A stretch of 64,000 bases of DNA. It comes from Streptomyces sp. V1I1. Lineage in GTDB: Bacteria; Actinomycetota; Actinomycetes; Streptomycetales; Streptomycetaceae. The stretch is taken from contig NZ_JAUSZH010000001.1 in assembly GCF_030817355.1 (NCBI RefSeq), forward strand, positions 3,280,501-3,344,500. Reading direction: 5' to 3'. Each line of letters starts with the position of its first letter. Within the stretch, counting starts at the first letter, position 1. The notes below the pieces were generated by a model that saw only the letters and a list, made by a program, of their open reading frames with translations, did no database searches and had not been told where the DNA came from. This document shows, in pieces, positions 47,809 through 64,000 of the stretch. A program made the position numbers and the translations under genes.

Positions 47809-48227
47809 CACGACTCACCTGCCTCGCGCCGAACGATCCGGCACTTCATCGGAAGCTTGTGAGCAGCGCGGGTAAGCGCCTCACGCGCAATCTTCTCGTT
47901 CGGGTAGGACAGCTCGAACATCACCCGACCGGGCTTGACGTTCGCGATCCACCACTCGGGGGAACCCTTACCGGAACCCATGCGGGTCTCGGCAGGCTTC
48001 TTCGTCAGCGGGCGGTCCGGGTAGATGTTGATCCAGACCTTGCCGCCACGCTTGATGTGGCGGGTCATCGCGATACGAGCCGCTTCGATCTGGCGGTTGG
48101 TCACGTACGCCGGAGTGAGGGCCTGAATGCCGTACTCGCCGAACGCAACCTGCGTACCACCCTTGGACATACCGCTGCGCTTCGGGTGGTGCTGCTTGCG
48201 GTGCTTGACCCTACGGGGGATCAGCAT
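47808..48227 (-). CDS. rplP: Ribosomal protein L16
   Basis: 139 aa. [41 protein letters not shown]-site tRNA accommodation. Five bp after rpsC. Confidence 0.98.
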   Translation of the reverse strand: MLIPRRVKHRKQHHPKRSGMSKGGTQVAFGEYGIQALTPAYVTNRQIEAARIAMTRHIKRGGKVWINIYPDRPLTKKPAETRMGSGKGSPEWWIANVKPGRVMFELSYPNEKIAREALTRAAHKLPMKCRIVRREAGES

Positions 48228-48232
48228 TTCGG

Positions 48233-49084
48233 TCAGGCCTCCGTTCCGGTGCTCTCAGCAGCCGGAGCAGCGGCAGCGGCGGGAGCCTCGGCCTTGGGGG
48301 CCTCGGCTGCCGGCGCAGACTGCTGCGGCTTGCGACCACCGCGGCCGCCCCGCTCGCCACCACGACCGCCACGGCCACCGGCCGGACGGTCGCCGGCGCC
48401 ACCACGGGCCGGGCGGTTACCCGCACGGGCCGCAGCGTTCTCGGCGCGGACCTCGGCGATGTTCTTGACGTCGCCCTTGTAGATCCAGACCTTCACACCG
48501 ATACGGCCGAAGGTCGTCTTGGCCTCGAAGAAGCCGTAGTCGACGTTCGCGCGGAGCGTGTGCAGGGGCACACGGCCCTCGCGGTAGAACTCCGAGCGGG
48601 ACATCTCGGCGCCGCCGAGACGGCCACCGCACTGGATCTTGATGCCCTTGGCGCCGGCCTTCATCGTGCCCTGCATGCTCTTACGCATGGCGCGACGGAA
48701 GGAGACGCGGGAGGAGAGCTGCTCGGCGACGGCCTGGGCCACCAGCTGAGCGTCCACCTCGGGGTTCTTGACCTCGAGGATGTTCAGCTGGACCTGCTTG
48801 CCGGTCAGCTTCTCCAGCTCGCCGCGGATGCGGTCGGCCTCGGCGCCACGGCGACCGATGACGATGCCCGGGCGGGCGGTGTGGATGTCAACGCGGACGC
48901 GGTCGCGGGTGCGCTCGATCTCAACCTTCGAGATACCGGCTCGCTCCATGCCCTTCGTCATCATGCGACGAATGGCGACGTCTTCCTTGACGTAGTCCTT
49001 GTACAGCTTGTCGGCGTACCAACGGGACTTGAAGTCCGTGGTGATGCCGAGCCGGAACCCATGCGGGTTAACCTTCTGGCCCAT
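48233..49084 (-). CDS. rpsC: Ribosomal protein S3
   Basis: 283 aa. [22 protein letters not shown] motif [19 protein letters not shown] and the S3 C-domain. The last 65 residues are a low-complexity Gly/Arg then Ala/Glu/Pro tail ([20 protein letters not shown]), typical of Streptomyces. Overlaps the rplV stop by one base. Confidence 0.98.
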   Translation of the reverse strand: MGQKVNPHGFRLGITTDFKSRWYADKLYKDYVKEDVAIRRMMTKGMERAGISKVEIERTRDRVRVDIHTARPGIVIGRRGAEADRIRGELEKLTGKQVQLNILEVKNPEVDAQLVAQAVAEQLSSRVSFRRAMRKSMQGTMKAGAKGIKIQCGGRLGGAEMSRSEFYREGRVPLHTLRANVDYGFFEAKTTFGRIGVKVWIYKGDVKNIAEVRAENAAARAGNRPARGGAGDRPAGGRGGRGGERGGRGGRKPQQSAPAAEAPKAEAPAAAAAPAAESTGTEA

Positions 49085-49431
49085 TACCGGGTTCCTTCCT
49101 TGCTGCTGACGACCACGGTGATGTGGCTGGTCCGCTTACGGATCCGGTAGGCACGGCCCTGAGCACGCGGACGGAACCGCTTCAGGGTCGGGCCCTCGTC
49201 CACGTACGCCTCGCTGATGACCAGCGAAGAGGCGTCGGTGTGGTCGTAGTTGTGTGCAGCGTTGGCAATGGCGCTGTCAAGCACCTTGCCAACCGGCACG
49301 CTCGCGGCCTGCGGGGCGAAACGCAGGACCGCCTGAGCCTCCGTGGCATCCATGCCACGGATGAGGTCCACCACTCGGCGGGCCTTCATGGGCGTGACGC
49401 GGATGTACCGCGCCTGGGCCCTGGCTTCCAT
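49084..49431 (-). CDS. rplV: Ribosomal protein L22
   Basis: 115 aa from ATG at 49431 with [47 protein letters not shown]. Its beta-hairpin lines the exit tunnel near macrolides; no obvious resistance deletion is seen there. Confidence 0.97.
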   Translation of the reverse strand: MEARAQARYIRVTPMKARRVVDLIRGMDATEAQAVLRFAPQAASVPVGKVLDSAIANAAHNYDHTDASSLVISEAYVDEGPTLKRFRPRAQGRAYRIRKRTSHITVVVSSKEGTR

Positions 49432-49471
49432 GGTTGTCCCTTCGGTGTAAGTCATAGTCAGTCACCCCGCG

Positions 49472-49753
49472 TTAGCGGCGCTTCGACTTCCGGTCGTCCT
49501 TGACGTGGCCGCGGAAGGTGCGAGTCGGCGAGAACTCGCCGAGCTTGTGGCCGACCATCGACTCGGTGACGAACACCGGGACGTGGATCTTGCCGTTGTG
49601 CACCGCGATCGTGTGGCCGAGCATGGCCGGGATGATCATCGAGCGACGGGACCAGGTCTTGATGACGTTCTTGGTGCCGGCTTCGTTCTGGACATCCACC
49701 TTCTTGATGAGGTGGTCGTCGACGAAGGGCCCCTTCTTGAGACTGCGCGGCAT
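49472..49753 (-). CDS. rpsS: Ribosomal protein S19
   Basis: 93 aa. [40 protein letters not shown]. Forms the 30S head with S13. 40 bp before rplV. Confidence 0.98.
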   Translation of the reverse strand: MPRSLKKGPFVDDHLIKKVDVQNEAGTKNVIKTWSRRSMIIPAMLGHTIAVHNGKIHVPVFVTESMVGHKLGEFSPTRTFRGHVKDDRKSKRR

Positions 49754-49765
49754 CTAAACCCGCTC

Positions 49766-50602
49766 CTAGCGCTTCTTGTTCGTCTTGCGGCGGCGGACGA
49801 TGTACTTGCTGGACGCCTTCTTCGGCGAGCGAGTACGACCCTCCTTCTGACCCCACGGGCTGACCGGGTGGCGACCACCGGAGGTCTTGCCCTCACCACC
49901 ACCGTGCGGGTGGTCGACCGGGTTCATGGCGACACCGCGGACAGTCGGGCGAACGCCCTTCCACCGCAGACGGCCGGCCTTGCCCCAGTTGATGTTCGAC
50001 TGCTCGGCGTTGCCGACCTCGCCGATGGTGGCGCGGCAGCGGACGTCGACCAGGCGGATCTCGCCGGACGGCATACGAAGGTGGGCCATGGAGCCCTCCT
50101 TCGCCAGCAGCTGCACGGAGGCACCCGCGGAGCGGGCGAACTTCGCGCCGCCGCCGGGCCGCAGCTCGATGGCGTGGATGGTCGTACCGACCGGGATGTT
50201 GCGCAGCGCCAGGTTGTTGCCGGGCTTGATGTCGGCGGCCGGGCCGTTCTCGACACGGTCGCCCTGCGACAGGCCACGCGGCGCGATGATGTAGCGCTTC
50301 TCGCCGTCTGCGTAGTGCAGGAGCGCGATGCGCGCGGTGCGGTTCGGGTCGTACTCGATGTGAGCGACCTTGGCCGGAACGCCGTCCTTGTCGTGACGAC
50401 GGAAGTCGATCAGGCGGTAGGCGCGCTTGTGGCCACCGCCCTGGTGACGGACGGTCACACGACCGGTGTTGTTACGGCCGCCCTTGCTGTGCAGGGGGCG
50501 GACCAGCGACTTCTCCGGCGTGGACCGCGTGATCTCGACAAAGTCGGCGACGCTGGAGCCACGACGGCCCGGGGTCGTCGGCTTGTACTTGCGGATACCC
50601 AT
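49766..50602 (-). CDS. rplB: Ribosomal protein L2
   Basis: 278 aa. [20 protein letters not shown], the peptidyl-transferase-proximal [20 protein letters not shown] and a basic tail ending RRRKTNKKR. Essential for subunit joining. Between rplW and rpsS. Confidence 0.98.
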   Translation of the reverse strand: MGIRKYKPTTPGRRGSSVADFVEITRSTPEKSLVRPLHSKGGRNNTGRVTVRHQGGGHKRAYRLIDFRRHDKDGVPAKVAHIEYDPNRTARIALLHYADGEKRYIIAPRGLSQGDRVENGPAADIKPGNNLALRNIPVGTTIHAIELRPGGGAKFARSAGASVQLLAKEGSMAHLRMPSGEIRLVDVRCRATIGEVGNAEQSNINWGKAGRLRWKGVRPTVRGVAMNPVDHPHGGGEGKTSGGRHPVSPWGQKEGRTRSPKKASSKYIVRRRKTNKKR

Positions 50603-50641
50603 TTCTCAGTCCTCGTCCGATTCCGGACGACTCGACCTCCG

Positions 50642-50965
50642 TCAGGAGGTCGGGCCGCCGAAGATGTCGATTCGGTCGCCCTCAGCGAGGGTCACGATGG
50701 CGCGCTTGGTGTTGGCGCGCTTGCCGAAACCGGTCTTGGTGCGCTTGCGCTTACCCTGACGGTTGATCGTGTTGACCCCGGTGACCTTGACCGAGAAGAC
50801 CGCCTCGACGGCCTGCTTGATCTGGGTCTTGTTGGAGCCGGGCGCGACGATGAACGTGTACTTGTTCTCGTCGAGCAGGGCGTAGCTCTTCTCGGAGACA
50901 ACCGGCTTGACGAGAACGTCGCGCGGGTCCGAGAAGGTCTTGCTGGTTACGGTCGCCTCAGACAT
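50642..50965 (-). CDS. rplW: Ribosomal protein L23
   Basis: 107 aa. [53 protein letters not shown]. Tunnel-exit docking site for SRP and trigger factor. Start overlaps the rplD stop (TGATG). Confidence 0.98.
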   Translation of the reverse strand: MSEATVTSKTFSDPRDVLVKPVVSEKSYALLDENKYTFIVAPGSNKTQIKQAVEAVFSVKVTGVNTINRQGKRKRTKTGFGKRANTKRAIVTLAEGDRIDIFGGPTS

Positions 50966-51615
50966 CAGGCGTCGCTCCCTTCGGTCTCATCGGCCTTGGG
51001 ACCAGACACGAAGGACTCGAAGGCGGCCTTGGTGAAGACCACGTCGTCGGAGACGAGCACGTCGTACGTGTTCAGCTGGCCCGGCTCCAGGAGGTGCACC
51101 TGGGGCAGGTTGCGGGCGGAGAGCCACGCGGCCTCGTCGGCCCGCTCGACGACCAGGAGCACGTGCTTGCGCTCACTGATCTTGCCCAGCAGGGTCTTCG
51201 CGGCCTTGGTGGAGACCTCGCCCTCGATCACGCCGGTGACGACGTGGATACGGGAGTTGCGGGCCCGGTCGGTGAGGGCACCCCGCAGGGCGGCGGCCTT
51301 CATCTTCTTCGGGGTCCGCTGCGAGTAGTCACGCGGCGTGGGGCCGTGTACGACGCCACCGCCGGCGAACTGCGGCGCACGGGTCGAACCCTGACGGGCG
51401 CGGCCGGTGCCCTTCTGGCGGTAGGGCTTCCTACCGCCACCACGGACCTCGCCACGGCGCTTGACCTTGTGCGTGCCCTGACGGGCGGCGGCCAGCTGCG
51501 CGACGACGACCTGGTGGAGCAGCGGGATGCTGACCTTGGCGTCGAAGATCTCGGCCGGGAGCTCGACGGTCCCGGACTTGTCGCCGGAGGGCGACAGAAT
51601 GTCAATGGTGCTCAT
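50965..51615 (-). CDS. rplD: Ribosomal protein L4
   Basis: 216 aa. [39 protein letters not shown] is the tunnel loop, wild-type in appearance. In E. coli L4 autoregulates the S10 operon; no matching leader was identified here. Confidence 0.98.
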   Translation of the reverse strand: MSTIDILSPSGDKSGTVELPAEIFDAKVSIPLLHQVVVAQLAAARQGTHKVKRRGEVRGGGRKPYRQKGTGRARQGSTRAPQFAGGGVVHGPTPRDYSQRTPKKMKAAALRGALTDRARNSRIHVVTGVIEGEVSTKAAKTLLGKISERKHVLLVVERADEAAWLSARNLPQVHLLEPGQLNTYDVLVSDDVVFTKAAFESFVSGPKADETEGSDA

Positions 51616-51620
51616 AGTCC

Positions 51621-52265
51621 TCAGACCCCCTTGGCCGCAGTGCGGACCAGGACGAGGCCGCCGTTCGGACCAGGAACCGCGCCCTTGATGAGCAGCAGGC
51701 CCTTCTCCGCGTCAACCGCGTGGATGGTCAGGTTCTGGGTGGTGACCCGCTCGTTACCCATGCGGCCCGCCATGCGCATGCCCTTGAAGACACGCCCAGG
51801 GGTGGCGCAGCCACCGATGGAACCGGGCGAGCGGTGCTTGCGCTGGGTACCGTGACCGGCGCCGAGGCCCTTGAAGTTGTGACGCTTCATGACACCGGCG
51901 AAGCCCTTGCCCTTGCTCTTGCCCGTGACGTCGACCTTGACGCCGGACTCGAACACCTCGGCAGTGATCTCCTGGCCGAGCGTGTACTCGCTGGCGTCGG
52001 AGGTACGGAGCTCCACCAGGTGGCGGCGCGGGGTTACGTCGGCCTTGGCGAAGTGACCCTTGAGGGGCTTGTTCACCTTGCGCGGGTCGATCTCGCCGAA
52101 GGCGATCTGGACCGACTCGTAGCCGTCGGAGTCATTCGTACGGACCTGGGTCACAACGTTCGGACCGGCCTTGACCACGGTGACCGGGACGACACGGTTG
52201 TTCTCGTCCCAGACCTGGGTCATGCCGAGCTTCTCGCCCAGGATGCCCTTGATCTGCTTAGCCAT
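51621..52265 (-). CDS. rplC: Ribosomal protein L3
   Basis: 214 aa. [59 protein letters not shown]. One of the first 50S assembly proteins. Five bp before rplD. Confidence 0.98.
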   Translation of the reverse strand: MAKQIKGILGEKLGMTQVWDENNRVVPVTVVKAGPNVVTQVRTNDSDGYESVQIAFGEIDPRKVNKPLKGHFAKADVTPRRHLVELRTSDASEYTLGQEITAEVFESGVKVDVTGKSKGKGFAGVMKRHNFKGLGAGHGTQRKHRSPGSIGGCATPGRVFKGMRMAGRMGNERVTTQNLTIHAVDAEKGLLLIKGAVPGPNGGLVLVRTAAKGV

Positions 52266-52279
52266 CTCTTCCGCGCCTC

Positions 52280-52588
52280 TCAGAGCTTGATCTCGATGTC
52301 AACGCCGGCCGGAAGGTCCAGGCGCATCAGCGAGTCAACGGTCTTGGGCGTCGGGTCGAGGATGTCGATCAGGCGCTTGTGCGTGCGCATCTCGAAGTGC
52401 TCGCGCGAGTCCTTGTACTTGTGCGGCGACTTGATGACGCAGTACACGTTCTTCTCAGTGGGCAGCGGCACCGGGCCCGCGACCGACGCACCAGTGCGGG
52501 TCACCGTCTCGACGATCTTCTTCGCCGATGAGTCGATGACCTCGTGGTCGTAGGCCTTGAGCCGGATGCGGATCTTCTGTCCCGCCAT
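52280..52588 (-). CDS. rpsJ: Ribosomal protein S10
   Basis: 102 aa. [52 protein letters not shown]. First gene of the S10 operon, also the NusG/NusB partner in antitermination (NusE). The promoter lies in the 560-bp gap upstream. Confidence 0.98.
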   Translation of the reverse strand: MAGQKIRIRLKAYDHEVIDSSAKKIVETVTRTGASVAGPVPLPTEKNVYCVIKSPHKYKDSREHFEMRTHKRLIDILDPTPKTVDSLMRLDLPAGVDIEIKL

Positions 52589-53148
52589 GGCTACTCAGTA
52601 GTCCTGTCTCTAGAAACGCTCTGGAACTCGGTCGGTCCTGCGATCTTCTCCGACCCCCGCGGTCGGGCGTGTCGCACTCCCTCTACGAAGATCTCCCGAA
52701 GGATTTCCCAACCAAGGGGTGCGGGCCGAAGACCACGCGTCGGGGGAAGAACACCCACCGAGTGCCTGGCTGGTACCCCGCTGACACTTCCCGGAAGATT
52801 CCCGTACGTCCGCTCCAGCGCTGCCTTACGGCAGATGGGGCGACGAGTACTGTGGGACTCGCTTCCGGTCCTCCCGGCGGGAGGCGCGCAGCATCGGCAA
52901 CTCAACCGAGCAACCTGGTCAGTGTGCCATATGGGGCACACCCCGCGCCAATCGCAGCCGGAGACAGTACCCCACCGCTCCGCCTCACGCACAAGCTTCC
53001 GATGGTGAAGCAACCTCGCGTGTCACTCAGCCGTCTTGTTGACCGCGGAACGGCTCTGACCAGCAGCCCGTCCGCCATTTTCTGAGATCGGCAGTACGCA
53101 GCACGGGGGCTTTCTGCCCGCTGCGGGGGAGCGGACGGAGCACGACAG
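52589..53148. other. Divergent gap between rpsJ and the PIG-L gene
   Basis: This 560-bp gene-free region must hold the S10-operon promoter and that of the PIG-L gene. One weak minus-strand candidate is TTGTGC and TACTGT 19 bp apart (about 52966-52996). The clearest structure is a 20-bp inverted repeat at 52922-52941. No convincing small ORF or RNA gene was seen. Confidence 0.6.
52922..52941. promoter_or_regulatory. Inverted repeat upstream of the S10 operon
   Basis: GTGTGCC (52922-52928) and GGCACAC (52935-52941) are perfect 7-bp arms around ATATGG. Possible operator for the S10 operon or the divergent lipoprotein; no known regulator matches. Confidence 0.4.
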
Positions 53149-55245
53149 ATGAACAACGCGCCTGCCCTGGGGACGGCTGCGGCGCGCCCCGGCGGCCCGA
53201 GCAGACGCCATGTGGTCATTGCCACAACCGTCCTCGCCGCCGCCGTGGCCCTCAGCTCCTGCTCCGTACCCGCCCCTCGGCGCTCCACCCCAGCCGCGGA
53301 CCCCGCGCCCGGCATGCCGATCGCCAGCTCCCGACGGGCGCGGGCGATGCAGATACTGGCCCATCCGGATGACGATCTGTACTTCATGAACCCCGACACC
53401 CAGCGGATGCTGGACGCCGGGGTTCCGCTGGTCTGCATATATGTCACCGCGGGTGAGCACGACGGCAAGAACCACATACCCGGGGACTGGGACGTCCCCG
53501 CGGACCGGGCCGGCTACTCCTCCGCCCGCCACCAGGGCCTGCGCCAGGCCTACGCGGCCCTGCTCGGGCTCGACAGGTTCGCCGACTGGACCAAGGATGT
53601 CGCCTCGCTGCACGGCGGCCACCGGGCCGAGATCAACACCCTCACCAACGGCCGGGCCACGGTCGAACTGATCTTCCTCAACCTCCCCATGCACACCACC
53701 CGCCGCTACATGGCCCTCCCCAGCCTGTGGCGGGACCGCTCGCTCGGCCTCAACACCGTCGTCGCCGCGGGCTCTCCGTTGCGCGGGACCGTTTCGTACG
53801 ACTACGACGAGCTCATCGACGTACTCGTCGGGCTCATGGAGCAGTACCGGCCGACCGTGATCCAGACCCTGGACCCCGATCCCGACATCCAGCACAGCGA
53901 CGAGGCGACCCGTAAGAAGGACAGCGAACAGCGCGGCTACTCGGATCACGCCGACCACACCGCCGTCGCCTTGTTCAGCTGGGCCGCGATGGTCCGCTGG
54001 GTCGCCCGTGCGACGAAGGACAGCGGTGAGGTGCCCGGCTTCGTCGCCACCGCCTTCCGCGGCTACTACAACCGCCACTGGCCGAAGAACCTCCCGGCCG
54101 CGGTGCTCCAGGAGAAGGCCGCGGGCCTCGTCCCGTACGGCGGCAGCCCGGACTGGGATTGCGGCAACACGGCCGGCTGCGGCGACTACAACGTCGGCGG
54201 CGTCCGCCCGCTCAAGAACAAGAAGGGCTGGGTCCGCGCCACCCACCACCGCTACCCCGGCCCCCGCACCACCGTCGCCACCGAGGCGTCGGGCCGGCTG
54301 GTCGCCTACGGCGTGCTCGGGCTGCGTGCGGTCCGCTGGCGGGAGACCCGGCCGGGAAGCGGCCAGTGGGGAGCCCCGGACGACCTCGGCGGCGGCCCGC
54401 TCGCGCCCGCCCTCGGCGCGGCCACCCTCAAGGACGGCCGTCAGCTGCTGTTCGCGCTGCGCTTCGCCGCCCTCGACGGCCACGGCGGCCCCAACCAGCG
54501 CGAGGTCGTCCTGCTGGAGCAGGGCTCCCCCGGCGGCGCGTTCCTCGCCTGGAACGGTCTGGGCAACCCCGAGCGGGACGACGACCGCGGCCGTCGCATC
54601 GGTGTCCCGGTGGCGGTGGCGGCACCCGACGGCCGGGTCCACCTCTTCGTCCGCAATGCCGACAAGGGGATCAGCACCCGGGTCCGCGACAGGGCCGGGC
54701 GCTGGGACCGCTGGCGCGACCTCGGCGGAGCGGAGATCCAGGACGGTCTCTCCACGGTCGTGGACAGTGCAGGCCGGGTCCATGTCTTCGGCTCCGGCCG
54801 CGAGAGCGTGCACCACTGGACGCAGGACACCATGGGCCTGCCGCTCACCTTCCGCCCGGGCAGCCGGCTGCCGGTCCCCGGGGGCCCGCTCGCCCCGGTG
54901 CTGACCGACGACGGTGGCATCGAGCTGTACTACCGCAAGCCGACGGACTCGGTGGTGATGGCCGTACGTACTGGCGGCGCGCCCGCCCGGCCCCGCAAGG
55001 AAGGCTTCGACGGCTACGGCCCACTCAGCGCGTCCGCGGCCCCCGGCGGCCTCGTACTGCTCGGCAAGGACACCCGCGGCCGGATCCAACTCCGCACCCG
55101 CAGAGAGCTTCTGACGCGCACTCATGGCATCGCGGCGCTGGACGCGCCCGCCCTCCACGTAGGCCACTCGGGCGCCACCGTCGTGGGCCTGGGGGCCGAC
55201 GCGCACCCCTGGACCTGGTCGCCCCGGGCGGGAACGGCCGGCTGA
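53149..55245 (+). CDS. Secreted PIG-L deacetylase lipoprotein with beta-propeller
   Basis: 698 aa. The N-terminus has [20 protein letters not shown] followed by Cys, which combines a twin-arginine-like motif with a lipobox. Residues about 65-310 are PIG-L/Lmb[11 protein letters not shown] (metal His and Asp Asp) and [13 protein letters not shown] (second metal His). From about 340 to the end there are repeated blades such as [20 protein letters not shown] and [19 protein letters not shown], a sialidase/PLL-like propeller likely to bind carbohydrate. It probably deacetylates an N-acetyl sugar at the cell surface. It is the only plus-strand gene within the translation cluster, convergent with tuf. 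Confidence 0.88.
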   Translation: MNNAPALGTAAARPGGPSRRHVVIATTVLAAAVALSSCSVPAPRRSTPAADPAPGMPIASSRRARAMQILAHPDDDLYFMNPDTQRMLDAGVPLVCIYVTAGEHDGKNHIPGDWDVPADRAGYSSARHQGLRQAYAALLGLDRFADWTKDVASLHGGHRAEINTLTNGRATVELIFLNLPMHTTRRYMALPSLWRDRSLGLNTVVAAGSPLRGTVSYDYDELIDVLVGLMEQYRPTVIQTLDPDPDIQHSDEATRKKDSEQRGYSDHADHTAVALFSWAAMVRWVARATKDSGEVPGFVATAFRGYYNRHWPKNLPAAVLQEKAAGLVPYGGSPDWDCGNTAGCGDYNVGGVRPLKNKKGWVRATHHRYPGPRTTVATEASGRLVAYGVLGLRAVRWRETRPGSGQWGAPDDLGGGPLAPALGAATLKDGRQLLFALRFAALDGHGGPNQREVVLLEQGSPGGAFLAWNGLGNPERDDDRGRRIGVPVAVAAPDGRVHLFVRNADKGISTRVRDRAGRWDRWRDLGGAEIQDGLSTVVDSAGRVHVFGSGRESVHHWTQDTMGLPLTFRPGSRLPVPGGPLAPVLTDDGGIELYYRKPTDSVVMAVRTGGAPARPRKEGFDGYGPLSASAAPGGLVLLGKDTRGRIQLRTRRELLTRTHGIAALDAPALHVGHSGATVVGLGADAHPWTWSPRAGTAG

Positions 55246-55273
55246 GACCGGCAGGACGCGAACCAGACACGAA

Positions 55274-55306
55274 CAAGGGCCCCGCACCAATGGTGCGGGG
55301 CCCTTG
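55274..55306. terminator. Bidirectional terminator between PIG-L gene and tuf
   Basis: A perfect 16-bp stem (55274-55289 with 55291-55306) between convergent genes; in practice the central bases form the loop. Confidence 0.9.
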
Positions 55307-55342
55307 CTGATGCTCCAGGGAGCAACCAGATCAGATCAGCAA

Positions 55343-56536
<1,194 letters not shown>

Positions 56537-56612
56537 TGGGGTCCTCCTGTGGAGTGGTTCTGTACGCCTTACTCATCGGCGCCAGGTGATCTTTGCTGGG
56601 ATGCCGGGGCCC

Positions 56613-56647
56613 GGGGCATCCCATCCGGGATTCGGATGGAATGCCCC
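56613..56647 (-). other. Hairpin between fusA and tuf
   Basis: GGGGCATCCCATCCG (56613-56627) pairs with CGGATGGAATGCCCC (56633-56647), one mismatch, 5-nt loop. It may attenuate fusA readthrough; tuf1 is known to have its own promoter in Streptomyces. Confidence 0.65.
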
Positions 56648-56689
56648 AGCAGGCTCCGGTGACAAGCCTAAAGCGTGTACTCGGAAGAG

Positions 56690-58816
<2,127 letters not shown>

Positions 58817-58854
58817 AAGGCTCAATCTTCTCTCGGTCTCGATGTGGGTAGCGA

Positions 58855-59325
58855 CTACCAGCGGTAGTGCGCGAAGGCCTTGTTGGACTCGGCCATCTTG
58901 TGCGTGTCCTCACGCTTCTTGACCGCAGCGCCGAGGCCGTTGGAGGCGTCGAGCAACTCGTTCATGAGGCGTTCGGTCATGGTCTTCTCGCGACGGGCGC
59001 GGGAGTAACCCACGACCCAGCGGAGCGCGAGGGTGGCGGCACGACCGGGCTTGACCTCGATCGGCACCTGGTAGGTGGCGCCACCGACACGGCGGGACTT
59101 GACCTCGAGAGACGGCTTGACGTTCTCGAGGGCGCGCTTCAGCGTGATGACCGGGTCAGCGCCGGTCTTCTCGCGGAGGCCTTCCATGGCGCCGTAGACG
59201 ATCCGCTCGGCAGTGGAACGCTTGCCGTTGAGCAGGATCTTGTTGATCAGCGACGTGACAAGAGGAGAACCGTAGACCGGGTCGATGATGACCGGGCGCT
59301 TCGGGGCGGGGCCCTTACGAGGCAT
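58855..59325 (-). CDS. rpsG: Ribosomal protein S7
   Basis: 156 aa. [20 protein letters not shown], the signature [19 protein letters not shown] region ([20 protein letters not shown]) and the C-terminus [12 protein letters not shown]. Nucleates the 30S head. Two bp after rpsL. Confidence 0.98.
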   Translation of the reverse strand: MPRKGPAPKRPVIIDPVYGSPLVTSLINKILLNGKRSTAERIVYGAMEGLREKTGADPVITLKRALENVKPSLEVKSRRVGGATYQVPIEVKPGRAATLALRWVVGYSRARREKTMTERLMNELLDASNGLGAAVKKREDTHKMAESNKAFAHYRW

Positions 59326-59327
59326 TC

Positions 59328-59699
59328 TTACTTCTCCTTCTTGGCGCCGTAGCGGCTGCGGGCCTGCTTGCGGTTCTTGACACCCTGGGTGTCGAGGGAA
59401 CCGCGGATGATCTTGTAACGAACACCCGGCAGGTCCTTCACACGGCCACCACGCACGAGCACGATGGAGTGCTCCTGCAGGTTGTGTCCCTCACCCGGAA
59501 TGTAGGCCGTGACCTCGATGCCGGAGGTCAGACGCACACGCGCGACCTTCCGCAGGGCCGAGTTCGGCTTCTTCGGGGTGGTCGTGAACACACGCGTGCA
59601 GACACCACGACGCTGAGGGGAACCCTCGAGCGCGGGCGTCTTGTTCTTCTCGACCTTGTCCTGCCGGCCCTTCCGGACCAGCTGCTGGATCGTAGGCAC
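59328..59699 (-). CDS. rpsL: Ribosomal protein S12
   Basis: 123 aa from GTG with [46 protein letters not shown] and [17 protein letters not shown]. The lysines at the classical streptomycin positions (43 and 88) are wild type, so no rpsL resistance mutation is present. First gene of the str operon. Confidence 0.98.
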   Translation of the reverse strand: MPTIQQLVRKGRQDKVEKNKTPALEGSPQRRGVCTRVFTTTPKKPNSALRKVARVRLTSGIEVTAYIPGEGHNLQEHSIVLVRGGRVKDLPGVRYKIIRGSLDTQGVKNRKQARSRYGAKKEK

Positions 59700-59894
59700 T
59701 ACTTCTCCGGTTTCTGTGTGCCGTTCGTGAAGCTAACCTGGAACGTCGCCGACCCACGCGGTCGGGTGTGTCGAATACTGCAGGCTCCCGCCGCAAGGCA
59801 GAGAGAGCGCAGATTGCGGTGGCCGATTTTTCAGACTCGCCATGCGGTTGAGGACACGCACACGAGCCCAGGCACACCCCAGGCACAAGGACAG

Positions 59895-59923
59895 AGCGTA
59901 CCTACCGCATCGGCTGCGGTCAA
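59895..59923 (-). promoter_or_regulatory. str operon promoter upstream of rpsL
   Basis: On the minus strand TTGACC (59923-59918) and TACGCT (59900-59895) are 17 bp apart. This is a good principal-sigma match placed between the rpoC terminator and rpsL. Confidence 0.65.
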
Positions 59924-59968
59924 AACAAATGCACGCGCGCAGGACACACCAGGCTGCAACATACGGCA

Positions 59969-60002
59969 CAGGGCGGCCATCCCGCGAGGGATGGCCGCCC
60001 TG
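59969..60002 (-). terminator. Terminator of the rpoBC operon
   Basis: A perfect 15-bp stem (59969-59983 with 59988-60002) capped by a GCGA tetraloop, 17 bp after the rpoC stop. Confidence 0.9.
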
Positions 60003-60019
60003 TGGCCGTTGGCTATCGC

Positions 60020-63940
<3,921 letters not shown>

Positions 63941-64000
63941 TTTGTCGTCAATCCCTCTTTCGGGGTCGAGTCTCAATCATGGTCTGTACGGGTCCGGGGC

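Larger units (their letters stand above)
59700..60019. other. rpoC-rpsL intergenic region
   Basis: A 320-bp gap holding the rpoC terminator (59969-60002), the rpsL promoter (59895-59923) and a leader of roughly 190 nt before rpsL. No small ORF with a ribosome site was seen. Confidence 0.7.

Noticed and set aside
52591..53013. 140-aa minus-strand ORF upstream of rpsJ
   Set aside because: It is Cys/Arg/Pro-rich, has no ribosome site or recognisable family, and covers the promoter region needed for the S10 operon.
59328..59699. Streptomycin-resistance mutation in rpsL
   Set aside because: The PKKPNS and GRVKDLPG segments are wild type.

Overview
The window is high-GC, dense, Streptomyces-type chromosome, with GTG starts, strong GGAGG-like ribosome sites and many ATGA/TGATG overlaps. 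The developmental regulators BldM and WhiD sit beside groES-groEL1 with CIRCE operators, and the full str, S10, spc and alpha ribosomal clusters follow. That gene order matches what I know of the S. coelicolor core chromosome, in inverted orientation here. Species cannot be fixed from this window.

Layout. 1-2.4 kb: bldM (minus) and whiD (plus) diverge from a 430-bp regulatory region with a sigma-BldN-type promoter; a LysR regulator follows. 2.4-7.5 kb: plus-strand metabolic genes (MOSC protein, multicopper oxidase, SDR, 2-hydroxyacid dehydrogenase, ester cyclase). 7.5-9.9 kb: groES and a groEL1 carrying a one-base frameshift, under two CIRCE elements. 9.9-15.7 kb: two tandem polysaccharide-deacetylase lipoproteins, a THUMP-like methyltransferase, a membrane protein, and an ECF42 sigma factor with its DGPF partner gene. 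15.5-20.8 kb: t6A tRNA modification genes (tsaD, tsaB, tsaE) with rimI, a catalytically dead L,D-transpeptidase-like protein, and a small iron-box gene. 20.8-29.7 kb: cell-wall and cofactor genes (alr, nnr, acpS, glmS, coaA, DUF389, glmM), plus the scar of a deleted ABC drug exporter.

29.8-64 kb: rpsI-rplM, a Ser/Thr kinase, an ABC-F ATPase, a membrane-anchored protein, truA, then nearly continuous minus-strand translation and transcription machinery. Read in transcription order this is rpoC (5' neighbour rpoB lies outside), rpsL-rpsG-fusA-tuf, rpsJ to rpsQ, rplN to rplO, secY-adk-map, infA-rpmJ-rpsM-rpsK-rpoA-rplQ, then truA. One plus-strand gene, a secreted PIG-L deacetylase lipoprotein, interrupts this between tuf and rpsJ. 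Hairpins mark most operon borders.

The region is mainly conserved core. I found no CRISPR array, prophage, insertion sequence, rRNA or tRNA, and no clearly new multigene system. The points most worth a second look are the groEL1 frameshift, the 60-aa protein behind an iron box, the exporter scar upstream of glmS, the dead enzyme paralogues, a 4-bp repeat right after the rimI start codon, and repeated tandem duplications at gene 3' ends.
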